Source of the DNA: Candidatus Zhuqueibacterota bacterium
Lineage (GTDB): Bacteria; Zhuqueibacterota; Zhuqueibacteria; Residuimicrobiales; Residuimicrobiaceae
DNA length: 52,930 nucleotides
Direction: 5' to 3'
Assembly (NCBI GenBank): GCA_963169875.1
Contig: CAUJEL010000164.1
Span: forward strand, 1-52,930
Part shown: positions 16,546-24,649 of the stretch, one piece after another
How positions within the stretch are numbered: the stretch's first letter is position 1
Layout: every line of letters begins with the position of its first letter
Position numbers and translations under genes: made by a program
The notes under the pieces: generated by a model
What the model saw: the letters and a program-made list of their open reading frames with translations, nothing else
Told to the model about the DNA's origin: nothing
The model's database searches: none

Positions 16546-18204
16546 TTATAAGTACATATTTTCCGGTGCGGAAATACCCAGCAGTGCGAATCCATTGGCC
16601 AAAACCTGCCGTGCCGCTTTGGCCAGCATCAACCGCGCCAGGGTCAGGGATCGGTCCTCGGTGACCACGCGATGCTCATGGTAAAAACGATGAAAGGTTG
16701 TGGCCACTTCCTGGACATAATTGCTGATGCGATGCGGTTCTGTGTTCAGCACCACCCGCTGCACCACATCCGGGAATTCCAGCAGCTTTTTAATCACCTG
16801 TACTTCCTGCGCATTGCCCAGCGCGGACGTATCCGCAGATTCGGGCACGGCCACGCCCTGCTCTTCCGCATAACGCAAAATATTGCAGATGCGGGCGTGG
16901 GCATATTGGACGTAAAATACCGGATTTTCATCGGATTGTTTTTTCGCCAAATCAATATCGAAATCCATGGGTTGGGAGATGCGACGGTCGACAAAATAGA
17001 ATCGCGCGGCATCCACGCCCACTTCCTCGATGAGTTCGTCCATCTCGATGATCTCGCCCGCACGCTTGGACATTTTCACGGTCTGGCCGCTGCGCAGGAG
17101 GTTGACCTGCTGGATGATGCTGACCTCAAAACTCTCTTTGGGATGGCCCAGCGCCATGATGGCGGCGCGCATGCGGTCGATGTAACCATGGTGATCCGGC
17201 CCCCAGAAATCGATGACCTTTTCAAAGCCGCGCTCATACTTGTCCTGATGATAGGCGATGTCGATCAGAAAATAAGTGGGCTCGCCGTTTTGCGTGATGA
17301 GCACGCGGTCTTTTTCATCGCCGAACTCGCTGGAGCGGAACCACAGGGCGCCTTCGTGCTCGTAGGTAAAGCCGGCCTCCGCCATCTTGCGGAGGATGTG
17401 TTCCTGCGCATTGGCATCGCGCAGAGTGCTCTCCCGGAACCACAAATCGTAAACAACACGGTATTTGTCCAGGCTGGCTTTTTGCCGCTGCAGCATGTAT
17501 TCCAGCGCCATCTGGCTGAAAAGCGCAGCCCGTTCATCTGCAGCCAGTTTGCCGTGACGGTCACCGTCGCGGGCTGCAATTTCACGCGCCAGATCCAGCA
17601 GATAAGCGCCGTGGTAGCCTTCTTCCGGCACCTCTTCAGGGTGTCCCAATTCGGTCATGTAACGCGCGCTCAGGGAGGCGCCCAGCAGACGAATCTGCCG
17701 GCCCGCATCATTGACATAGAACTCGCGGCGGGCATCATAGCCGGCTGTGCGATAGCAACTGGTGAGCACATCACCCACCGCCGCGGCGCGGGCGCTGACA
17801 ATATTCAGCGGACCAGTTGGATTGGCGCTGACGAATTCGAGCTGTATTTTACGGCCCTGGCCCAGATCGCTGCGGCCATAACGCTCTCCATCGCGGATGA
17901 TCTCCAGTACCGCCTTCTGCAGGCAGGGCTTGGCATAATAAAAATTGATGAAACCCGGGCCGGCGATTTCGGTTTTTTCAACATAATCAGGATCCAGTTC
18001 GAGGTTTTGCAGCAATATCTCTGCAATTTTTCGCGGCGCCATACGCAGCGGCTTGGACAGCGACATGGCCAGCGGCGTGGAAAGATCGCCGAGCTCCTCC
18101 TGTTTGGGCCGCTCCAGGCTGATATAAGGCAACTCTGGTAATTGAAATTCGGACTTTTTGAGCGCCTTTTGCAGGGCGGCATGGACATATTCTTGAGGTT
18201 TCAT
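16546..18204 (-). CDS. argS: Arginyl-tRNA synthetase with altered HIGH motif
   Basis: A class I synthetase of ~552 residues. The N-terminal Add-1 tRNA-recognition domain covers ~1-105. The catalytic core begins with EFVSANPTGPLNIVSARAA: where most ArgRS read PLHIGHGR, this has PLNIVSAR, so both histidines of HIGH are gone. VKMSKRAGEI provides an intact KMSKS-like loop near residue 350, and the C-terminal anticodon-binding helices (VQYAHARICNILR, ARLMLAKAARQVLANGFALLGI) are present. It is full length, and I see no second argS in the window, so it is probably functional. The ATG at 18204 is preferred to a TTG two codons earlier. Confidence 0.94.
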   Translation of the reverse strand: MKPQEYVHAALQKALKKSEFQLPELPYISLERPKQEELGDLSTPLAMSLSKPLRMAPRKIAEILLQNLELDPDYVEKTEIAGPGFINFYYAKPCLQKAVLEIIRDGERYGRSDLGQGRKIQLEFVSANPTGPLNIVSARAAAVGDVLTSCYRTAGYDARREFYVNDAGRQIRLLGASLSARYMTELGHPEEVPEEGYHGAYLLDLAREIAARDGDRHGKLAADERAALFSQMALEYMLQRQKASLDKYRVVYDLWFRESTLRDANAQEHILRKMAEAGFTYEHEGALWFRSSEFGDEKDRVLITQNGEPTYFLIDIAYHQDKYERGFEKVIDFWGPDHHGYIDRMRAAIMALGHPKESFEVSIIQQVNLLRSGQTVKMSKRAGEIIEMDELIEEVGVDAARFYFVDRRISQPMDFDIDLAKKQSDENPVFYVQYAHARICNILRYAEEQGVAVPESADTSALGNAQEVQVIKKLLEFPDVVQRVVLNTEPHRISNYVQEVATTFHRFYHEHRVVTEDRSLTLARLMLAKAARQVLANGFALLGISAPENMYL

Positions 18205-18244
18205 TTTCAATCCGTCTTTATGATAACAGCAGTTCTTCTACTAA

Positions 18245-18276
18245 CCTGAATTATTCACCGCCGAGGACGCAGAGAT
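18245..18276 (-). repeat. Right-end fragment of the dispersed element
   Basis: CCTGAATTATTCACCGCCGAGGACGCAGAG repeats the terminal block of copy A (CCTGAATGATTCACCGCCGAGGTCGCAGAG at 4146-4175) with two differences, and stops there. It sits in the 81-bp gap between rsfS and argS, so only one end of the element is present. Confidence 0.75.
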
Positions 18277-18291
18277 TTCCGGGTGCTGGTT

Positions 18292-18654
18292 TCAGTTAGC
18301 AATAAAAGTATGGTCATCGATTTCAATAAATTCCGCATCACCCCAAAGACGCTCGAGTCCGTAAAAACGCCGTGTTTCCGGACGAAACACGTGCAGCACC
18401 ACATCGACAAAATCGAGCAGCAGCCAGCTCGACCCGGCCGTGCCTTCGACATGCCACGGCTTGATGGTCTCAGAGCGCAATGATTCCTGGACATGATCCA
18501 GAATGGCGCGCGCCTGCATTTCGCTGTCCACGGAACAAAGGACGAAAAAATTGGTCATGGTGGTCAGCTGCCGCATATCCATGATCAGGATATTCTCGGC
18601 TTTTTTATCCCAGACCAGACGCGCAATCTTGTCCGCCAATTCCCGGCTTTCCAA
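18292..18654 (-). CDS. rsfS: Ribosome silencing factor RsfS
   Basis: A 120-residue protein with the RsfS/YbeB/Iojap fold: AENILIMDMRQLTTMTNFFVLCSV, then the conserved helix and the WLLLDFVDVVLHVFRPETRRFYGLERLW block, which carries the family's V-H-x-F signature. RsfS binds uL14 on the 50S subunit and blocks joining with 30S in starvation. It uses a TTG start with AGGAGG five bases upstream. It lies between the GT9 gene (51-bp gap) and argS (87-bp gap). Confidence 0.95.
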   Translation of the reverse strand: MESRELADKIARLVWDKKAENILIMDMRQLTTMTNFFVLCSVDSEMQARAILDHVQESLRSETIKPWHVEGTAGSSWLLLDFVDVVLHVFRPETRRFYGLERLWGDAEFIEIDDHTFIAN

Positions 18655-18705
18655 AAAACCTCCTCGTGTAGTTACAAAAATTACTTCTGTTTATGACCTG
18701 ATGTA

Positions 18706-19731
18706 TCAGATCCAGTGTCGGCAACGAGTCCACACCATCTCCGGCGTGATCTCCCGCATGCATCTGAAATGCGTTTTCGGGCAGCGATCCTGTCCCATGT
18801 GCGTGCACGGCCGGCAGGAGAGCCCCTGAACCTCAAGCACCTGCGATCGCGCGCCCGACGGGAAAAACCCCAACTCCGCGGTCGTCGGGCCAAAGATCGC
18901 CAGCAGCGGCACTTCAAGGGCCGACGCCAGATGCATCAAACCCGTGTCATTGGTGACCAGCAGCCGGCAGTGCGTCAGCGCTGCCGCGGATTCCATGAGC
19001 GACAGTTGTCCGGCCAGATCGATCACACCCGAGCCCACCCCAGCGGAAATTTTTGCCGTGATTTCGCGATCATCCGGACCGCCGAAAAGCAGGATACGCG
19101 CCTGGCGTTCAATTTTCAGCCGCCGCGCCAGATCAAGATAGTATTCCATGGGCCAGCGTTTATTGGCAAATCCGGCGCCCGGCGCCAGGCCGACAAGCAA
19201 TGGTTCCTGCTGCAAAGAGGCCAGTTTATGATTTACAGTTTCCGCAACTTTTGCGTCCACATGAAATTCCAGGCCCAGTCCATCATCCTGCAAATCCCAC
19301 GCCGCCATGGTGTTGATATAGCGCCGATGCACGGGCACAATTTCCCGATACAGATTCCAGCCGGTTTTGACGAGCAGGAAGCGCTTGAGATAATATTTCT
19401 TCAACACCACCACTCTGGCAGGACGAATCCGGCGCCGCAAATACAGACTGCGAAAATTCTTGTGAATATCGATCACCAGATCATAGGGAACCTGCTCCAG
19501 TTCTTCACCCAAAGCAACAAGTCCCGCCTTGCCGGCATCCGCGTCCAGAGCCCAGACCTTGTCGATATGGGGATTGGTGCGCAGCAGATCCATGTACATC
19601 GCCTTGACGGCGAAATCGATTCGCGCTTCCGGGAAGCGCTTGCGCAGCAGCCGCAGCAGGGGTGTGGCCAGCAAAATGTCGCCAATCGAACTGAGCCGGA
19701 TCACAAGTATATTTTTGGGCGCCGCGGGCAT
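18706..19731 (-). CDS. Family 9 glycosyltransferase (ADP-heptose:LPS heptosyltransferase-like)
   Basis: A 341-residue GT-B enzyme. N-terminal ILVIRLSSIGDILLATPLLR is the hallmark of heptosyltransferases; GLAPGAGFANKRWP (~183-196) is the acceptor/nucleotide loop; TNDTGLMHLASAL (~263-275) and IFGPTT are the donor-binding end. A Cys-rich tail (CRPC...CPKTHFRCM) is also typical. It likely adds heptose or a related sugar to LPS core on the cytoplasmic face of the inner membrane. It starts 6 bp after the UDP-xylose synthase gene, supporting a shared role in surface polysaccharide. Confidence 0.92.
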   Translation of the reverse strand: MPAAPKNILVIRLSSIGDILLATPLLRLLRKRFPEARIDFAVKAMYMDLLRTNPHIDKVWALDADAGKAGLVALGEELEQVPYDLVIDIHKNFRSLYLRRRIRPARVVVLKKYYLKRFLLVKTGWNLYREIVPVHRRYINTMAAWDLQDDGLGLEFHVDAKVAETVNHKLASLQQEPLLVGLAPGAGFANKRWPMEYYLDLARRLKIERQARILLFGGPDDREITAKISAGVGSGVIDLAGQLSLMESAAALTHCRLLVTNDTGLMHLASALEVPLLAIFGPTTAELGFFPSGARSQVLEVQGLSCRPCTHMGQDRCPKTHFRCMREITPEMVWTRCRHWI

Positions 19732-19737
19732 GCCATG

Positions 19738-20679
19738 TCACCTGGATTGTGCCAGGACTTTTTTGAACCAGGCTATGGTTTGCGTCAATCCCTGTTCCAA
19801 AGCCACCTTCGGTTCCCAACCGAGCAGGGTGCGCGCCAGCGTGATATCCGGCTGCCGCACTTTGGGATCATCCACGGGTAACGGCCTGGTGACCAGTTCA
19901 CTTTTGCTGTCCGTCAGACGGATGATGGTCTCCGCCATCTCCTTGATGGTCATTTCATGGGGATTGCCAATATTGACCGGTTCATGATAATCGGACATCA
20001 TGAGCCGGTAAATCCCTTCAATCAGGTCATCGACGTAGCAGAAACTGCGCGTCTGTGATCCGTCGCCGAATATGGTGATGGGTTCGTTGCGCAAGGCCTG
20101 CGGCACAAAAGCGGGGATGGCGCGACCGTCATTGGGACGCATGCGCGGACCGTAGGTATTGAAGATGCGCACGATTTTCGTATTCACATTTTTATAGCGA
20201 TGATAGGCCATGGTGATGGCCTCGCCGAAGCGTTTGGCCTCATCATAGACGCCGCGCGGTCCGACCGGATTGACGTTGCCCCAATACTCCTCGGTCTGCG
20301 GATGAATCAAGGGATCGCCATAAACCTCCGAAGTGGACGCGAGCAAAAAACCGGCATTTTTAGCCATTGCCAATCCCAGGGCTTTATGCGTGCCGAGGGC
20401 GCCGACCTTGAGCGTCTGAATCGGCAGCTGCAAATAATCCAGTGGACTCGCTGGCGAGGCAAAGTGAAAAACATAATCGATGGGGCCGGCAAGATAGATA
20501 TATTCGGTCACATCCTGTTTGATGAATTTAAAGTCTTCGCATTGCAGGTGTTCAATGTTGGCGATGGTTCCGGTCAAAAGGTTGTCCATGGCGATGACCT
20601 GATGACCCTTTTTCAACAAAAACTCACACAGATGCGATCCGAGGAATCCCGCCCCTCCAGTGACCAGCGATCGTGGCAT
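19738..20679 (-). CDS. UDP-glucuronate decarboxylase (UDP-xylose synthase)
   Basis: A 313-residue extended SDR enzyme. [16 protein letters not shown] is the NAD-binding loop, [15 protein letters not shown] the active-site Thr/Ser-Glu strand, and [11 protein letters not shown] carries the catalytic Tyr-xxx-Lys. The insertion [17 protein letters not shown] and [11 protein letters not shown] are diagnostic for UXS among epimerase-like SDRs. The reaction is UDP-glucuronate to UDP-xylose plus CO2 with transient NAD reduction. GGGAGG precedes the ATG. It heads the glycan pair with the GT9 gene and follows apbE by 9 bp. Confidence 0.94.
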   Translation of the reverse strand: MPRSLVTGGAGFLGSHLCEFLLKKGHQVIAMDNLLTGTIANIEHLQCEDFKFIKQDVTEYIYLAGPIDYVFHFASPASPLDYLQLPIQTLKVGALGTHKALGLAMAKNAGFLLASTSEVYGDPLIHPQTEEYWGNVNPVGPRGVYDEAKRFGEAITMAYHRYKNVNTKIVRIFNTYGPRMRPNDGRAIPAFVPQALRNEPITIFGDGSQTRSFCYVDDLIEGIYRLMMSDYHEPVNIGNPHEMTIKEMAETIIRLTDSKSELVTRPLPVDDPKVRQPDITLARTLLGWEPKVALEQGLTQTIAWFKKVLAQSR

Positions 20680-20688
20680 CCAACCTCC

Positions 20689-21744
20689 CTATTCATGCAG
20701 AATTTCAAAAACGGGTTCCAGTCCGGAACTGATTTTATGGATCAAATTACCGTTTTCTTCAAAAATAATCAAGCCCTCAATGGCGGGCGTAGATTCGATC
20801 AAGGCCATGCCCTTTTCAGGACCCAGCACAAAAACAGCGGTCGCCAGCCCATCGCACAGCGCCGCCGTCGCCCCCACAATGGTCACACTGCGGCACTGGC
20901 GCGCCGGATAGCCGGTGTGGGGATCGAGGATGTGATGGTAGCGCACGCCCTCCGCCATAAAAAACCGTTCATAATCCCCGGATGTGGCCACCGCGCCGTT
21001 ATCCAGGGGAAAACGGCCATAGAAACCATCGCTTTTCAGGGGATGGCGGACATAGACATTGCGTTGCCCGGCCGTGAAAGAAGACGAGAGGGCGCGTAAA
21101 TCGCCTCCGGCATCCACCTGGGCATCAGCCATGCCGCGGCGCTGCAGAAATTCAACGGCAGCATCCACAGCATAGCCCTTGGCGATGCCGCCAAGATCAA
21201 AACCGCCGAGCGGATCATGAATGTAAACTCGATCCGGGGCCAGCGTAAAAACGCGGCGTCCGACATGCTGCAACGCAGCCTGAATATCACCGGGATCCGG
21301 GACCGACATCTCTGTATGGCGCCCAAATCCCCACAACTCCGTCAAGGAAGCGATGGCAGCGGTAAAAGCGCCCGCGGAAAGGCTGTCGATGAACCAGGCT
21401 CGTTCCAGCAGGGCGGCCATATCAACAGACAACGCGGCGCCTCCCTGCCCGGCGCTGCGGTTGATCATCGCCAGTTCGCTCCCCGATTGATAGTTATCAG
21501 CCAACGCCTCAATTTGTTCCATTCGCTTCACGGCGGAATCGATGAGGGCAGCAGTCGTGCGATGGTGCGAATCCTGGGTGAACACCTTGATGGTTACCAC
21601 CGTGTCCATCAGGAAAACCGTTTTTTCAACCGGCGTTTTCGGCGAATGGCTGCACGACAGTGAAAAAACGAGGACGAGGGTCGCTACGACTTGGGGGGCA
21701 GGGGCAAAAGAAAAGAGTTGCTTAATTTTCTCGAGATATCGCAA
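20689..21744 (-). CDS. apbE: FAD:protein FMN transferase ApbE
   Basis: A 351-residue lipoprotein: a hydrophobic N-terminal segment ends in a lipobox LSCS near residue 30. The ApbE core shows FLMDTVVTIKVF, the FAD-binding GGIAKGYAVDAA, the VDAGGDLRAL strand and a C-terminal HHILDPHTGYPAR with the Mg-binding region ATAALCDGLATAVFVLG. ApbE attaches FMN covalently to a Thr in periplasmic flavoproteins such as RnfG/NqrC. No Rnf or Nqr gene is in the window. The start is TTG at 21744 and overlaps the end of the polyprenyl synthase gene by 23 bp, implying coupling. Confidence 0.92.
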   Translation of the reverse strand: MRYLEKIKQLFSFAPAPQVVATLVLVFSLSCSHSPKTPVEKTVFLMDTVVTIKVFTQDSHHRTTAALIDSAVKRMEQIEALADNYQSGSELAMINRSAGQGGAALSVDMAALLERAWFIDSLSAGAFTAAIASLTELWGFGRHTEMSVPDPGDIQAALQHVGRRVFTLAPDRVYIHDPLGGFDLGGIAKGYAVDAAVEFLQRRGMADAQVDAGGDLRALSSSFTAGQRNVYVRHPLKSDGFYGRFPLDNGAVATSGDYERFFMAEGVRYHHILDPHTGYPARQCRSVTIVGATAALCDGLATAVFVLGPEKGMALIESTPAIEGLIIFEENGNLIHKISSGLEPVFEILHE

Positions 21745-22696
21745 AGTGGACCAGCGTTATTAAGCTCGCTTGTGCTTGGGATTCGGGATAGGAATGGAGA
21801 ATGGCAAAAGCCTGATCCGCATAGGAGCGGGCCACTTTTTCCGCGTACGCTAACCCACCCATTTCCTGTACATGCTGGACGATATTTCTGATGTTATCTT
21901 CGCTGGTCTCATCCTGCTCCAACACCCGGATGATCTCATTGCGTTTATCTTCGTCCGAATGCGCCAGCGTATAGATGAGCGGCAGCGTCACTTTATTTTC
22001 ACGTATATCATTTCCAACCGGTTTGCCGAGGAGGTTGACATCGCCGGCGTAATCCAGCAGATCGTCCTTGATTTGAAAAGCAATGCCCAGGCACTCCCCG
22101 AATTTTTTCATTTGCTCGCGATGTTCGGCGGAGGCATCGGCCGCCAAAGCGCCCAGCTCACAGCAGGCGCTGAACAGAGCCGCGGTTTTCTTGGCCACCA
22201 GATCATAGTAGACCGGTTCCTCGATGCGATAATCCCGGGCATGTTCGACCTGCAGCAGTTCGCCTTCGGTGATGCGGTTGGCCGTCTCCGAAAGAATACT
22301 CAGCGCCTCTTGACTTTTCAAATTCAGAACCGCCGTCAATGTGCGCGAAAACAACAGGTCGCCCACCAGGATCGAGATGCGATTATCCCACACAGAGTTG
22401 ACAGTGGGATGGCCGCGTCGAAGTGCTGAATTATCCACGACATCATCGTGTACCAGGGTCGCGGTATGCAGCAGCTCAACGACAATGGCTGCATCCATGG
22501 ATTTCTCATTAAGCACACCATGCAGCTGACCGGTGAGGAATACCAAAGCCGGGCGCAGGCGTTTGCCTTTGAGCTTGGAGATGTACTGAACAACTTTGTC
22601 AGCAAGAGGAACTTGCGAGCGAAGCATGTCCGCGAAAGACCCTTCGAATTCCTGCAGCTGTGTCTTGACCGATGGTGTGATGGCGTCTATGATCAC
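21722..22696 (-). CDS. Long-chain all-trans polyprenyl diphosphate synthase
   Basis: A 324-residue prenyltransferase with both aspartate-rich motifs: first DDVVD in LVHDDVVDNSALRRGHPTVN (~residues 80-84), second DDLLD in IKDDLLDYAGD (~208-212), plus GKPVGNDIRENKVTLPLIY. Length and motifs match IspB/HepT-type enzymes that make the isoprenoid tail of menaquinone or ubiquinone from FPP and IPP. The residue pattern before the first motif does not let me fix chain length. It uses a GTG start with AGGA six bases upstream. First gene of the run that continues to 14839. Confidence 0.93.
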   Translation of the reverse strand: MIIDAITPSVKTQLQEFEGSFADMLRSQVPLADKVVQYISKLKGKRLRPALVFLTGQLHGVLNEKSMDAAIVVELLHTATLVHDDVVDNSALRRGHPTVNSVWDNRISILVGDLLFSRTLTAVLNLKSQEALSILSETANRITEGELLQVEHARDYRIEEPVYYDLVAKKTAALFSACCELGALAADASAEHREQMKKFGECLGIAFQIKDDLLDYAGDVNLLGKPVGNDIRENKVTLPLIYTLAHSDEDKRNEIIRVLEQDETSEDNIRNIVQHVQEMGGLAYAEKVARSYADQAFAILHSYPESQAQASLITLVHFAISREN

Positions 22697-22795
22697 TGAT
22701 TATCCTGTGAAACTCCGGGTCATCTACTTGTTATGAGTAATCTACGGCGCTTAATTTAAGCAATATCGCGCTAACAGTCAACAGCGAAGTCGTTT

Positions 22796-24649
22796 TTACA
22801 TAGGCACATCGTTATCTTTTGCAACCGGCAGGCGCACACTGAAAGTCGTACCAGCGCCTTCGCGGCTCTTGACCAGAATGTCGCCGCCTTCCCGCTTGAT
22901 GATGGTATAAGAGAGATAGAGTCCGAGTCCGGTACCGCCCGTCTCCCGTTTGGTGGAGAAAAAGGGCGTAAAAATATGACTGAGATTTTCCTCGGATATG
23001 CCCAAGCCGGTATCGGTGAAATCGATGGTCACCCACTGCCCGTCCTTGCTCATGGAAGTTTTGATGCGCAAGAATCCGCCATTGGGCATGGCCTGCACCG
23101 CGTTATAGATGATATTCAACAAAACCTGTTTGAGTGAGTCGAGGCTGAAAAAGACACGCGACACGTTGGTGTAATTCCGTTCCGCGACAATATTACGCAC
23201 CGCGATCTCTTTATCCAGAAGCGACAAGGTGGTGTCGACCAGTTTTTCCACATCCACCCGTTCCTTCTCGTAGACCGAGTGCCGTGAAAACTGCAAAAGA
23301 TTTTCAATGATGGCCGATGCGCGGCGGACGTTCTTTTTGATGATGTCCAGTTTGCGGTCGAATTCTTCATTTTTATGGGCCAGACCATCTTCAATGGAAT
23401 AGCGAGCCGTTTCAATCACATTCAACGGATTGCGCAGCTCATGCGCAATGCCGGACGACAGCAGTCCGATGGTGGCGAGTTTTTCCGATTTGATGAGCTG
23501 CTTTTCGATCTCTTTTTGATCGGTGACGTCCTTGGCATACTCGACGAGGAACTCCGGCCGGCCATCGATGCCCGCCATGGGGAACGTCCAAAGATGAAAC
23601 GTCCGGCCCTGATGAAAAATTTCGATGAAGCGGGATTCCCCGGTGCGATAGGTTTCGAAGGCCGGGCAGTTGGGGCACGGATCGCTGCGATTGAACAAAG
23701 CCTTGAAACATTTCTGCCCCACCAGTCCGGTCGTGTGCGCGGCCGTGATCTGCGTATACTTTTTATTGCCCATGATGAGGTTGTGATCGCGGTCCTGCAC
23801 CGAGATGGGGTCGGTGATGCCGTCAAAAAGCGAAATCAAACGCTGCCGGCTGAGCAGCAACTGCCGCTGCATCTTGACTTTTTCACTGATATCGCGCGCA
23901 AAACACTGGATCACCTGAATGTCACCAACCGACACCAGACTGCCATTGAGGTCCACCGGTATGAGGCGGTGATTTGATCCCGCCAGCACCGCCTGGTCCA
24001 TGCTCGCCTGGCCTTCGTTTTTTATCCGGGTGAGAAAACTCTGGATTTCCTGCAAAGAACGATTGGCACTGATCTGCAGAAAATTTTTCTGCAACAGTTC
24101 ATCAGCCGGACACCCGATCATCCGCACCGCCTGCCCGTTGGCCTGCAACAACCGAAAAGAGGCGGCGTCCGCGATAAAAATGGCGATGCTCGCCTTTTCA
24201 AACAGGGCAAAATAGCGCTCTTCGCTCTGCTGCAACCGCGACGACAGACTCTGCTCCTCGATGGCGCGCATCACCACCCGCGGCAACAGATCGAGGAAAT
24301 CCTTGGTCTTGACCAGATAATCATAGACGCCCTGACGCATGGCCTCCACAGCAATGCGCTCATCCCCCTGACCAGTCACCATGATCACCGGCACCGTCGC
24401 AGGCATCTGTTGTATCTTCGCCAAAACTTCCAGGCCGGACATTTTCGGCAGGCTGTAATCCAGCACCACCGCATCAAATGCAGTCGCCCCCAATTTTTCC
24501 AGCCCCTCCTCGGGATCATGGCAAATGTGGGCTTGAAACGGCTGATTATGACGCTGCAGGATCAATTCCATCAGATGCGCTTGTTCCTGATGATCCTCGA
24601 TGATGAGAATCTGGTATTTCTGCGGTTGCCTGGTCTGCACGGTGCTCAT
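22796..24649 (-). CDS. Sensor histidine kinase with N-terminal receiver and two PAS domains
   Basis: A 617-residue cytoplasmic protein with no transmembrane segment. Domains in order: receiver (~12-130, phospho-Asp in VVLDYSLP near residue 63), PAS (~145-260), a second PAS-like domain (~275-385) containing C-x-x-x-L...CPNCP, a cysteine pattern that could bind a metal or sense redox, HisKA (~395-460; H-box GIAHELRNPLNV, His ~403) and HATPase (~500-612; N-box NIIYNAVQ, DTGLGI, GTGLGLYLS). All catalytic boxes are intact. Its ATG lies in a 4-bp overlap with the upstream kinase gene, so the two kinases are made together. With an N-terminal receiver it may act as a relay target of its partner. No DNA-binding output is nearby. 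Confidence 0.93.
   Translation of the reverse strand: MSTVQTRQPQKYQILIIEDHQEQAHLMELILQRHNQPFQAHICHDPEEGLEKLGATAFDAVVLDYSLPKMSGLEVLAKIQQMPATVPVIMVTGQGDERIAVEAMRQGVYDYLVKTKDFLDLLPRVVMRAIEEQSLSSRLQQSEERYFALFEKASIAIFIADAASFRLLQANGQAVRMIGCPADELLQKNFLQISANRSLQEIQSFLTRIKNEGQASMDQAVLAGSNHRLIPVDLNGSLVSVGDIQVIQCFARDISEKVKMQRQLLLSRQRLISLFDGITDPISVQDRDHNLIMGNKKYTQITAAHTTGLVGQKCFKALFNRSDPCPNCPAFETYRTGESRFIEIFHQGRTFHLWTFPMAGIDGRPEFLVEYAKDVTDQKEIEKQLIKSEKLATIGLLSSGIAHELRNPLNVIETARYSIEDGLAHKNEEFDRKLDIIKKNVRRASAIIENLLQFSRHSVYEKERVDVEKLVDTTLSLLDKEIAVRNIVAERNYTNVSRVFFSLDSLKQVLLNIIYNAVQAMPNGGFLRIKTSMSKDGQWVTIDFTDTGLGISEENLSHIFTPFFSTKRETGGTGLGLYLSYTIIKREGGDILVKSREGAGTTFSVRLPVAKDNDVPM

Noticed and set aside
16672-18141. 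489-codon plus-strand open frame
   Set aside because: It is antisense to argS, has no ribosome site or recognisable domain, and reflects codon bias of the real gene.
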